This document shows, in pieces, positions 51,807 to 59,172 of a DNA stretch of 64,000 bases. This DNA is from UMGS1696 sp963643035. Lineage in GTDB: Bacteria > Bacillota > Clostridia > Oscillospirales > CAG-272. The translations under genes and the position numbers were made by a program. The number at the start of each line of letters is the position of its first letter. Position 1 is the stretch's first letter. The notes beneath the pieces were generated by a model. The model ran no database searches, was not told the origin of the DNA, and worked only from the letters and a program-made list of their open reading frames with translations. The stretch is taken from contig CAVIKO010000006.1 in the NCBI GenBank assembly GCA_963643035.1, positions 1-64,000 of the forward strand, written 5' to 3'.

Positions 51807-51879
51807 GGGGCATTAGCTCAGCTGGGAGAGCGCAAGGTTCGCAATCTTGAGGTCAGGGGTTCGATCCCCCTATGCTCCA
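51807..51879 (+). tRNA. tRNA-Ala (anticodon CGC)
   Basis: Cloverleaf by eye: acceptor GGGGCAT/ATGCTCC (one G-U), D arm AGCTCAGCTGGGAGAGC, anticodon arm CAAGG-TTCGCAA-TCTTG with anticodon CGC, T arm with GGTTCGATCC. Discriminator base is A; CCA is not encoded. It reads GCG codons. It stands alone, with its own promoter and terminator. Confidence 0.95.
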
Positions 51880-51895
51880 TTTTTTTGTTTCAAGG

Positions 51896-51938
51896 ATCCG
51901 GTATCGTGTCCCACAGGACGCGCTGCCGGATTTTTTCA
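51896..51938 (+). terminator. Terminator of the tRNA-Ala transcript
   Basis: ATCCGG (51896-51901) pairs with CCGGAT (51926-51931), with inner GTCC/GGAC, followed by T6. Confidence 0.85.
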
Positions 51939-51977
51939 TTTTTTACACGAAAAATTTGGAAAAAATCACAAAATCCA

Positions 51978-52006
51978 TTGACAAGCCTCGGTAAATTTGC
52001 TACAAT
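51978..52006 (+). promoter_or_regulatory. Sigma-A promoter of the first solute-binding lipoprotein
   Basis: TTGACA at 51978-51983, 17-bp spacer, TACAAT at 52001-52006. Confidence 0.88.
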
Positions 52007-52042
52007 AGCGGCAGAATATTACAGATAAACGAGGTATCTCTC

Positions 52043-53488
52043 ATGAACATAGCCAAACGATGGACTGTGCTCTTGCTTGCAGGGATGCTCCTTTCTGCCT
52101 GCTCCGGTGGGCAGACCGATCCCGTGGACGATAAAACGACCGACACCGCCGTCGATACCGCGGAAACCACGCCTGTTGAGACGGAAGTGACCGTGGAACT
52201 GCCGGATAAGAACTACGGCGACGCGGAGGTGATGTTTCTGACGGCGAAAAACACGGCAGAGCAGTACACCTGTCACGAAATTTACGCAGACGAGATGAAT
52301 GGGCAGCTCATAAACGATGCAGTATTCGTGCGCAACGGATTGGCAGAGGATTCTATCGGTGTAAAAATCGTGGAAACGAAGCTTGAAAATGTGGAAAAAG
52401 TAGCCCAAAACAGCTTGGTTGCCGGAGATACGGCATATGATGTGGTGATGCCGTACATGAATCGCGCTATCGATCTTGCGACGGAGGGACTGCTGATGAA
52501 CCTGTCCACGGTGCCGTATCTTGCGCTTGACAAGCCATGGTGGGATCAGAGAGTGACAGAGAACATGACGATCGCGGATAAGGTGTTCTTTTCAACGGGG
52601 GATATATCCATTCTCGACAACGAATGTACGATGGTGCTTTTCTTCAACAAGGATATCGTGAAAAAATATGGGCTTGACGATCCGTATACGCTGGTACGCG
52701 AAAAGAAGTGGACGATTGACAAGATCGGTGAAATGGCATCGGCGGTAACGCAGGATCTGGACGGCGACGGCAAGATGACGGACAAGGACGTATGGGGAAT
52801 GCCGGTCGTGGAAAACGCTGCAAATGCGTTCTATTTCGGCGCCGGTGAACGGATCGTGGACAAGAACGAGAACGGAGAGCTGCAATTCTGTATCGGCAGC
52901 GACCGGAGTGTGGATGTGTTTACAAAGGTGATGGAACTGTGTCTCGGCGAGGACGCGCTGTATGGTACTTCCTACCAGACGCGCAATTTGATGTTTCACG
53001 AGGGAAGAGCGTTTCTTGCTTCCTTTGCGCTGACGAATTTAGATGTTCTGCGCGATTGCGAGTATGCTTTTGGTATCCTGCCGTACCCGCTGTTTGACGA
53101 GACGCAGGCGGAGTACAACAATTTGATCAGCACGGTTCTTGTTCCAACTGCGAGCGTACCGTTCAACAACACCGATCCGGAAATGACGGGTGCGACACTC
53201 GAGGCGATGGCGTACTATTCCGTGGACACGCTGACGGCGGCATATTATGACAACGCACTGAAATCCCGTTACGTCCGCGATGAGGAGTCCGGCGAGATGC
53301 TTGACATCCTGTTTGCGACCCGCGTATACGATCTCGGGTTTATCTTCAACTGGGGCGGTTCGGGCAATATTATAAATGATATGTACATGAAAAAGCAAAC
53401 GGACATCGTGTCGCAGTGGGAGAGCCTTCGTCCGAAAGCGGAAGCTGCGCTTGCCGACGCGATGGACACGTTCGCACAACTGCAGTAA
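52043..53488 (+). CDS. Extracellular solute-binding lipoprotein
   Basis: 481 residues. Signal peptide with lipobox LLSAC (Cys about 20), then an acidic Thr/Glu linker (TTDTAVDTAETTPVETEV), then a periplasmic-binding-type domain resembling family 1 sugar-binding proteins (DKPWWDQRVTENM, ECTMVLFFNKDIVKKYGLDDPY). An EF-hand-like loop DLDGDGKMTDKD is near 240. It should catch an oligosaccharide at the cell surface for an ABC importer, but no permease gene is nearby. Confidence 0.88.
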   Translation: MNIAKRWTVLLLAGMLLSACSGGQTDPVDDKTTDTAVDTAETTPVETEVTVELPDKNYGDAEVMFLTAKNTAEQYTCHEIYADEMNGQLINDAVFVRNGLAEDSIGVKIVETKLENVEKVAQNSLVAGDTAYDVVMPYMNRAIDLATEGLLMNLSTVPYLALDKPWWDQRVTENMTIADKVFFSTGDISILDNECTMVLFFNKDIVKKYGLDDPYTLVREKKWTIDKIGEMASAVTQDLDGDGKMTDKDVWGMPVVENAANAFYFGAGERIVDKNENGELQFCIGSDRSVDVFTKVMELCLGEDALYGTSYQTRNLMFHEGRAFLASFALTNLDVLRDCEYAFGILPYPLFDETQAEYNNLISTVLVPTASVPFNNTDPEMTGATLEAMAYYSVDTLTAAYYDNALKSRYVRDEESGEMLDILFATRVYDLGFIFNWGGSGNIINDMYMKKQTDIVSQWESLRPKAEAALADAMDTFAQLQ

Positions 53489-53532
53489 GGAGACGCGGGA
53501 AACGGAAAAATACCTGATTCATTAACATCACC

Positions 53533-53612
53533 TTACGATAGGCGGTATTCTCTACTACATAACGTGCTGTCTGTACAACCAGGAAGCCTCTGATGTAAGG
53601 TTATTTTTGCAG
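53533..53612. repeat. Fragments of two dispersed elements
   Basis: TTACGATAGGCGGTATTCTCTACTACAT (53533-53558) matches the right end of the MITE-like element at 49510. GCCTCTGATGTAAGGTTATTTTTGC (53586-53610) matches the left end of the 80-bp element at 8457 and 62304. Confidence 0.8.
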
Positions 53613-53663
53613 AGTATTCTTAGCAATCGCGTTGCCAGATCCGTATAATGCAACCCAATGTAT

Positions 53664-53720
53664 TTATAAAAGTTCTTGCGGGAGCTGGAACGAACAAGTT
53701 CGTTCTCAAAAAGCGACCGT
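53664..53720. repeat. Dispersed repeat R2 (copy)
   Basis: TATAAAAGTTCTTGCGGGAGCTGG then a stretch to AAAAAGCGACCGT nearly identical to 23283-23321, with the stem GAACGAA/TTCGTTC. It ends 20 bases before the dehydrogenase start. Confidence 0.85.
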
Positions 53721-53739
53721 ATTCTCACAGGAGGTATAT

Positions 53740-54828
53740 ATGGAAAAATTACGTATAGGTATCATCGGCACAGGTGGCATCGCACATGCGCATGCGAGCT
53801 CGTACAAGGCGTTTGACGATGTAGAGGTCGTAGCGGGCGCGGACATTATCCCCGGCAAAGCGCGCCGCTTCTTAGACGAATTCGGCTGGACAGACGCGGC
53901 GGCGTACGAATCCTGCGAGGAGTTGTGCAAGCGGGACGACATTGACGCGGTGTCCGTCTGCACGTACAACAGCCAACACGCGGTCTGCGCGATCATGGCG
54001 CTGGAATCCGGCAAACACGTACTGCTTGAAAAGCCAATGTGCGTTACGCTGGAGGAAGGGCTTGCCATCATGCGCGCGGAGAAAAAGAGCGGCAAGATTC
54101 TGACCATCGGTTTCCAGCCGCGGTACAACAACAACTGCCGCAAGATCAAACGGATCGTGGAATCCGGAGAACTGGGCAAGGTGTACTATGTCCAGATCGG
54201 CGGAAGCCGTCGGCGCGGTATCCCGGGCAGCACGTTCATTGAGAAGGACAAGGCGGTCTTCGGCGCGATCGGCGACCTTGGCTGCTACTCCCTCGATCTG
54301 TCCCTCAACTCCATCGGGTATCCGAAGCCGCTGTCCGTGTCCGCGTATACGAGCGACTATTTCGGCAAGAACCCGAAGTACTACGGCGAGTCGGATCGGT
54401 TCTCCGTGGACGATTTCTCCGCGGCATTCATCCGGCTTGAGGGGAACATCATCCTCGACTACCGTATGGCGTGGGCAATGCACATGGACATCTGCTCCGA
54501 CTTTGTGATCCTCGGCACGGACGCGGGTCTGAAGGCGACGGCGCCCCAGCCGAATCCGTTGTGGGGTTCCATCATCGACGGCAGCATCTCCGGACTCTAC
54601 CTTATGCACGACCAGTGCGGCGAACCGGTCACGACCCCACTCTCATTGGAAGCCACAAATTACAATATCTTCCAGATGAAGGTGCGCGATTTCGTAGACG
54701 CCATTAAGGAACACCGCCCTGCGCCGATCCCAACGAGCCAGATCATCTACAATCAGGCAATCATCGATGCAATGCTCATCTCTGCCAGAGAGCGGGAGGA
54801 GATCAAGATTGAGATCCCGGAAATATAA
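53740..54828 (+). CDS. Gfo/Idh/MocA-family NAD(P)-dependent oxidoreductase
   Basis: 362 residues. N-terminal Rossmann fold (LRIGIIGTGGIAHAHASSYKAF), EKPMC with the conserved Lys, and the C-terminal alpha/beta domain (GAIGDLGCYSLDLSLNSIGYPK). The family oxidises or reduces sugars and inositols. Its place between two solute-binding lipoproteins suggests use of an imported sugar. ATG 53740 follows CAGGAGG; the upstream open frame passes through a repeat. Confidence 0.9.
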   Translation: MEKLRIGIIGTGGIAHAHASSYKAFDDVEVVAGADIIPGKARRFLDEFGWTDAAAYESCEELCKRDDIDAVSVCTYNSQHAVCAIMALESGKHVLLEKPMCVTLEEGLAIMRAEKKSGKILTIGFQPRYNNNCRKIKRIVESGELGKVYYVQIGGSRRRGIPGSTFIEKDKAVFGAIGDLGCYSLDLSLNSIGYPKPLSVSAYTSDYFGKNPKYYGESDRFSVDDFSAAFIRLEGNIILDYRMAWAMHMDICSDFVILGTDAGLKATAPQPNPLWGSIIDGSISGLYLMHDQCGEPVTTPLSLEATNYNIFQMKVRDFVDAIKEHRPAPIPTSQIIYNQAIIDAMLISAREREEIKIEIPEI

Positions 54829-54931
54829 GGAAACGGTGATTTCGCATCAAAGCAACGTATATCCCATACCTTTGGCGCAAACACACGGTTTCGCTAACTT
54901 CCTATAATAATTCACAAAAACTACATAAATC

Positions 54932-54960
54932 TTGACAAAATCGAACACCTGTGGTATACC
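54932..54960 (+). promoter_or_regulatory. Sigma-A promoter of the second lipoprotein gene
   Basis: TTGACA at 54932-54937, 17-bp spacer, TATACC at 54955-54960. The spacer and -10 lie inside the hairpin annotated at 54944-54988. Confidence 0.8.
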
Positions 54961-54988
54961 GAATTCAGCAACACCACAGGTGTTTTTA
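54944..54988 (+). terminator. Hairpin overlapping a promoter
   Basis: AACACCTGTGG (54944-54954) is perfectly complementary to CCACAGGTGTT (54974-54984) and followed by T5 (54983-54987). It would end readthrough from the dehydrogenase gene while containing the next gene's -10; it could also act as an operator. Confidence 0.75.
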
Positions 54989-55008
54989 CTCAAAAGGAGT
55001 GTTTGATT

Positions 55009-56499
55009 GTGAAAAAAGCTACATTTGTAACGATATTGGTGGCAATGCTGCTTGTATCGTCCCTTGTCGGATGCGGTCAGGGCGGCGCTGCGGAAACCAC
55101 GGGCGGGGAGAACGCATCGGTTGCGGAAACGGAATCGGAGACGGAATCGGAGACGGAGCTGACCCGGGAAAATACGCCGGATACATTGCCTGCGGATCTC
55201 GATTTCGGCGGCGAGGATATATGTATTCTCCATCGTGCCGGCGACCATGACGTGCAGGTCGAGATTACGGCGGACAACACCGGTGATGTGGTGGATTCCT
55301 CCATCTTCAACCGGAACATTTCTGTGGAGGATCGGCTGAATGTGAAGCTGTCCTACGTGGGTACGACGGATGATGTACACGGCATGGATCAAATCAAGGT
55401 GCTGATGCCGGCTGCCATCAACGCGGGCGATCCCGTGTATGACCTCATTGCGAGCCATATGAGCCAGACAACGCCGTATGTATTGCAGCAGTATTTTTAC
55501 AACCTGAACGCGCAGCCGTATCTCGATTTTGATATGCCATGGTGGAACCAGTCCTTCAAAGAGCAAATCACGTTAAATGGAAAGAACTACATGGCAGCAG
55601 GCGACATCAGCCAGACGATGCTGCGCGGTATCTATGTCACAATCATGAATAAGAAGGTGATGAACGAGTATTATCCGGGATACAATATATACGATACGGT
55701 ACGTGCGGGAAATTGGACCTATGATGAAATGCTGCGCCTTGTGGACATCTATCACGATGTAAACGGAGACGGTAAGGCGGATGAAGGCGACATTTACGGT
55801 CTGGTGCGCGATTCTACCGGCATCATCAACGATGCCATTGTCGGTTCCTTTGATATTCCGCTTGTGGAAAATGAGGGAGATACCCTAAAAATTGTATTCA
55901 ACAGCGAAAAGACAATCAGCTTTTACGAAAAGATGCAGGTACTGCTGTATGAAAACAATTACGCCCTGAAGCGGGAATATGCAAATCTGCACGAAAAGCT
56001 CGTGGACAACACGGCGCTGATGACGATTTTCCGACTGAGCTTGACAGATTCCCTGCGCGAGATGGAATCGGATTATATGATTCTGCCCTGTCCGAAATAT
56101 GATGACGCACAGCAGGATTACTGCTGCTTCACACACAACGGCTTCTCCGTATTCTGCATCCCGGTCAGCGCAGCGCATCCGGATATTTCCGCGGCAACAT
56201 TAGAGGCCTTGTGCGCGGAATCGTACCGCACCTGCACGATGGCATACTTTGAGACGACGGTGAAGGAAAAGCTGGCGCGCGACAACGATACCGCCGAAAT
56301 GATTGACATCATTAACAATGGCGTGCGGTTTGACTTTGGCTACGTGTACTCCGCAAGCCTTTCCGACCTTATTCAGATTCCGCGAAATTATCTCAACAAC
56401 ACGAAGAATACCAGGGGTGCATCCACGCTTGCGACCAGGGTAGGGCTTGCTGAAAAGAAGCTGCCGGAGCTGCTCGAAGCGTTTGAAAACCTGGAATAA
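55009..56499 (+). CDS. Extracellular solute-binding lipoprotein
   Basis: 496 residues, paralogous to the lipoprotein at 52043. Lipobox SLVGC, then an acidic linker with SETESETE repeats, then the binding domain (FDMPWWNQSFKEQITLNGKNYMAAGDIS). An EF-hand-like DVNGDGKADEGD occurs in the same position as in the paralogue. GTG 55009 is chosen because AAGGAG lies 9 bases upstream; a TTG two codons earlier is too close. A lone receptor without transport genes nearby. Confidence 0.88.
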   Translation: MKKATFVTILVAMLLVSSLVGCGQGGAAETTGGENASVAETESETESETELTRENTPDTLPADLDFGGEDICILHRAGDHDVQVEITADNTGDVVDSSIFNRNISVEDRLNVKLSYVGTTDDVHGMDQIKVLMPAAINAGDPVYDLIASHMSQTTPYVLQQYFYNLNAQPYLDFDMPWWNQSFKEQITLNGKNYMAAGDISQTMLRGIYVTIMNKKVMNEYYPGYNIYDTVRAGNWTYDEMLRLVDIYHDVNGDGKADEGDIYGLVRDSTGIINDAIVGSFDIPLVENEGDTLKIVFNSEKTISFYEKMQVLLYENNYALKREYANLHEKLVDNTALMTIFRLSLTDSLREMESDYMILPCPKYDDAQQDYCCFTHNGFSVFCIPVSAAHPDISAATLEALCAESYRTCTMAYFETTVKEKLARDNDTAEMIDIINNGVRFDFGYVYSASLSDLIQIPRNYLNNTKNTRGASTLATRVGLAEKKLPELLEAFENLE

Positions 56500-56511
56500 G
56501 CGATACACACT

Positions 56512-56521
56512 NNNNNNNNNN
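56512..56521. other. Assembly gap (10 N)
   Basis: Ten undetermined bases; size may be nominal. The contigs on either side may not be truly adjacent, which matters for the lipoprotein terminator region. Confidence 0.99.
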
Positions 56522-56530
56522 CTATATAGA

Positions 56531-56570
56531 AACACAGCGAATCTCAAAACGCGGGATACGCTGTGTTTTC
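56531..56570 (+). terminator. Terminator right after the gap
   Basis: AACACAGCG (56531-56539) pairs perfectly with CGCTGTGTT (56559-56567), followed by TTTT. Confidence 0.85.
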
Positions 56571-56613
56571 TATCGCCGCAGGAAGGAATCGTGAGAATTT
56601 CACACGCAGCTTA

Positions 56614-56642
56614 TTGATATTATATTGCGTATATGGTATACT
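56614..56642 (+). promoter_or_regulatory. Sigma-A promoter of the Tet-like gene
   Basis: TTGATA at 56614-56619, 17-bp spacer, TATACT at 56637-56642. Leader of about 90 nt before the GTPase start. Confidence 0.85.
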
Positions 56643-56650
56643 AAGTTTTG

Positions 56651-56700
56651 CAGGAGCGCAATGAATTTTTGGATGTGTTGGTTCCTAAGGTGCGCTCCCT
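56651..56700 (+). promoter_or_regulatory. Leader hairpin before the Tet-like gene
   Basis: GGAGCGCA (about 56653-56660) is perfectly opposed by TGCGCTCC (about 56691-56698). The left arm contains the ribosome-binding site of a candidate leader peptide. Confidence 0.6.
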
Positions 56701-56762
56701 CTCGCACCCATCCTATATTTCAGGAGGACTATATCACGCCATGCCATCGAGTGAATTTTTGA
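56661..56762 (+). CDS. Candidate 33-residue leader peptide
   Basis: ATG 56661 with AGGAG 4 bases upstream opens a short frame beginning MNFWMCWFLRCAPSR and stopping at 56762, inside the start of the Tet-like gene in another frame. The aromatic- and Cys-rich beginning and its position in a hairpin resemble the leader peptides that attenuate tet(M)-type genes. There is no homology to support it. Confidence 0.35.
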   Translation: MNFWMCWFLRCAPSRTHPIFQEDYITPCHRVNF

Positions 56763-58894
56763 ATTTGGGCATCTTAGCGCACGTGGATGCCGGGAAGACG
56801 ACCCTGACGGAGCGGATGTTGTTCGCGGCAGGCAGTATCCGGGAGGCGGGGAGCGTGGATGACGGCAATACACGCACCGATTCGCTGACCGTCGAGAGGG
56901 AACGGGGGATCTCTGTCCGTACAGCAACCGCGTCGCTCCGGTGGCAGGAAAAGTGCATCAATATCATCGATACCCCAGGTCACGTTGATTTCGCCGGGGA
57001 GGTTGAACGGTGCCTCGGTGCGCTCGATGTCGCCATTGTCATTGTGTCCGCGCCGGACGGTGTGCGTGCGCATACCGAAAATATTCTTCGCGCCCTCGAT
57101 GCCTGCCATACCCCGCGCGTCCTGTTCGTCAATAAAATTGACCGCGCCGGAGCAGAGCATTCCGCTCCCGATTCCCCTGCGTTGACTGCCGCTCTCCACC
57201 GGATCACCGGTGCGCGAATGACGTATATGAACGTCCAATCCGTGTCCAATATGGCCGGGGCGGATGCGAAGATTTGCCCGCGCCCGATTGCGGAGGCTGC
57301 TACGGAGGCTCTCGCGGAAATCGATCCCGCAGCGGAGGAGGCGTTTCTCACAGATACCACATTGCCGGACAACATCGCGCGTGATAAGCTGAAAACCGCC
57401 ATCCGCGACTGCAGAATCACACCGATCCTCTGGGGCTGCGCGAAAAACGGCACGGGTGTTGCGGAGCTGCTCGATTTCTGCACCGAATTCATGCCGGACG
57501 CCGCCTGCCGAGAAACGGATACCCTCTCCGGTATGATTTTCAAAATCGAGCATGACCGCGCCATGGGGAAACTCGCGTATATTCGCCTGTTCGGCGGCAG
57601 TTTGAAAAGCCGCGATTCCGTCACCCTCACCGATCCCGCTGCACAGACTGTATCCGCCGCACAAACCGATTCCAACGAATCATTCGATAAAAACGAACCG
57701 TTCGATAGAAACGAACCGTTCGATAGAAACGAACCGTTCGATAAAATCGAACCGGACGATGCTGTACCAGTCGAGGACGATGCACCTGCCGCGCCGTGGA
57801 AGATCACCCAAATCCGCCGGGCAGATCCGCAAAACGGCGGCAGATTCACCGATGCGGGAGCGATTTCCGCAGGGGATATTGGCGTACTGTGTGGTCTGAC
57901 CGGTGCAAAATGCGGCAATTTTGTCGGAGCTGTCTCCGGAAATGGTACCGCACGCCTTGCCCATCCGCTTTTGTCCGTACAGGTCAAGCCGTCTGCGGAG
58001 GAAGAAGCGAAAATGCCCGGAGAGGCTCTGCCGTCGCTGGCAAACGCAATGCGCGAACTGTCCGAGGAGGAGCCGTATCTCGATGCGAAATGGGAAAACG
58101 GACAGTCCGAGATTGTCGTCCGTTTGACCGGCGGTGTACAGCGGGAGATTCTTGAAAATCTGCTCTGGGAACGGTACGGCAAACGTGCGGTGTTTTCCGC
58201 GCCGACCGTCATCTATCAGGAAACGCCGACGCGGGAAGGGATCGCTTACGCTGACTATACCATGCCGAAGCCATGCTGGGCGGTTGTGCAGTTCAAGTTC
58301 ACCCCTATGCCGCGCGGATACGGTGTCTCCTATCACGGCAGGCTCCCGTCCAATCAGCTCTTCTATCGGTACCAGAGCCACATCCGCCGTTCGTTCCGGG
58401 AATGTCTGGCACAGGGACTCCACGGTTGGGAGGTCACGGATTTCCGCTGCGAGTTGATCGGCGGCGAACACCACACGATCCACACCCATCCGCTTGATTT
58501 CTTTGTTTGTACACCGATGGCGTTCATGAACGGACTCGTGAACTGCGGTACCACGCTGCTTGAGCCGCTCATGCGTTGGCGGATCACCTGCCCGATGGAA
58601 CTCTCCGGCAGGATTCTTTCGCAGATCACCGTCCGCCGCGGCACCTATGATACGCCGGTCGTGACGGGCGATACCGCGTCCATGGAGGCGATCGCTCCCC
58701 TTGCCACGACGATGGATTTTCCGATCTGGATTGCCTCCGCTGCCTCCGGCAGGGCGGTCTGCGCGTCCGATTTCTACGGCTACAGCGAATGCCCCGCGGG
58801 CGAGATGCACGAAACGCCAAGACGTGGTGTCAATCCCCTCGATCGGGCAAGATGGATCCTGTACTGCCGCGGCGCAGGAAAATGGGAGGAATAA
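56741..58894 (+). CDS. Tet(M)-family ribosomal protection GTPase (EF-G-like)
   Basis: 717 residues, longer than Tet(M) (about 640). GTPase domain: LGILAHVDAGKTTLTERML (G1), RGISVRTA (G2), IDTPGHVDFAGEVERCL (G3), VNKIDRAG (G4). Domains III-V follow (PFAPTVIYQETP-like FSAPTVIYQETPTREG; FKFTPMPRGYGVSYHGRLP). The family releases tetracycline from ribosomes; activity cannot be inferred from homology alone. An insertion near 300-350 carries tandem NEPFDR hexapeptides encoded by an 18-bp repeat. AGGAGG lies 13 bases before the ATG, somewhat far. Confidence 0.88.
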   Translation: MPSSEFLNLGILAHVDAGKTTLTERMLFAAGSIREAGSVDDGNTRTDSLTVERERGISVRTATASLRWQEKCINIIDTPGHVDFAGEVERCLGALDVAIVIVSAPDGVRAHTENILRALDACHTPRVLFVNKIDRAGAEHSAPDSPALTAALHRITGARMTYMNVQSVSNMAGADAKICPRPIAEAATEALAEIDPAAEEAFLTDTTLPDNIARDKLKTAIRDCRITPILWGCAKNGTGVAELLDFCTEFMPDAACRETDTLSGMIFKIEHDRAMGKLAYIRLFGGSLKSRDSVTLTDPAAQTVSAAQTDSNESFDKNEPFDRNEPFDRNEPFDKIEPDDAVPVEDDAPAAPWKITQIRRADPQNGGRFTDAGAISAGDIGVLCGLTGAKCGNFVGAVSGNGTARLAHPLLSVQVKPSAEEEAKMPGEALPSLANAMRELSEEEPYLDAKWENGQSEIVVRLTGGVQREILENLLWERYGKRAVFSAPTVIYQETPTREGIAYADYTMPKPCWAVVQFKFTPMPRGYGVSYHGRLPSNQLFYRYQSHIRRSFRECLAQGLHGWEVTDFRCELIGGEHHTIHTHPLDFFVCTPMAFMNGLVNCGTTLLEPLMRWRITCPMELSGRILSQITVRRGTYDTPVVTGDTASMEAIAPLATTMDFPIWIASAASGRAVCASDFYGYSECPAGEMHETPRRGVNPLDRARWILYCRGAGKWEE
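57683..57758 (+). repeat. 18-bp coding minisatellite in the Tet-like gene
   Basis: Units TTCGATARAAACGAACCG begin at 57683, 57701, 57719 and 57737, followed by a partial copy. They encode FDKNEP/FDRNEP in frame. Confidence 0.9.
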
Positions 58895-58899
58895 AGCGA

Positions 58900-58989
58900 A
58901 TGGAATTGTATCGCGTGCAAAAAGCATCGCTGGAGGAAGGCAAGGCGGATCGTCCGTGGGAGGACCGTCCGGTGGCGGACGTGATATAG
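58900..58989 (+). CDS. Possible 29-residue peptide after the Tet-like gene
   Basis: ATG 58900 is preceded by GGGAGGA (58884-58890) at good distance, 6 bases after the GTPase stop. The product begins MELYRVQKASLEEGKADRPW and ends at a TAG just before a terminator. I recognise no family; it may be a translated small ORF or chance. Confidence 0.35.
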   Translation: MELYRVQKASLEEGKADRPWEDRPVADVI

Positions 58990-59011
58990 CGGTGGCACTG
59001 CGTGAAAATTG

Positions 59012-59046
59012 AGGGCAGGGATCCCGTATCCCGCCTTCTTTTTTTG
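59012..59046 (+). terminator. Terminator after the Tet-like gene
   Basis: GGCAGGGAT pairs with ATCCCGCC (one bulged A) and is followed by CTTCTTTTTTT. Confidence 0.8.
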
Positions 59047-59105
59047 TGGATTTGGCGCGATGTGCGGTTTTTTCTTTTTACGAAAATGTTTCGCAGCCAA
59101 AGGGC

Positions 59106-59134
59106 TTGATTCCGTGCGCCGGACGTGGTATAAT
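59106..59134 (+). promoter_or_regulatory. Sigma-A promoter of the MFS gene
   Basis: TTGATT at 59106-59111, 17-bp spacer, TATAAT at 59129-59134; the spacer ends GTGG as in several promoters here. Confidence 0.88.
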
Positions 59135-59172
59135 GGCACGACACCAAAAAAATACAGGAAGGAGCAGGGTAT

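Noticed and set aside
51780..52028. Small protein containing ALAQLGER...GSIPLCS
   Set aside because: This is the well-known false translation of a tRNA gene; the tRNA-Ala cloverleaf explains the sequence.
56500..56530. Biological feature at the N run
   Set aside because: Ten N are an assembly gap, not sequence; continuity across it is unproven.
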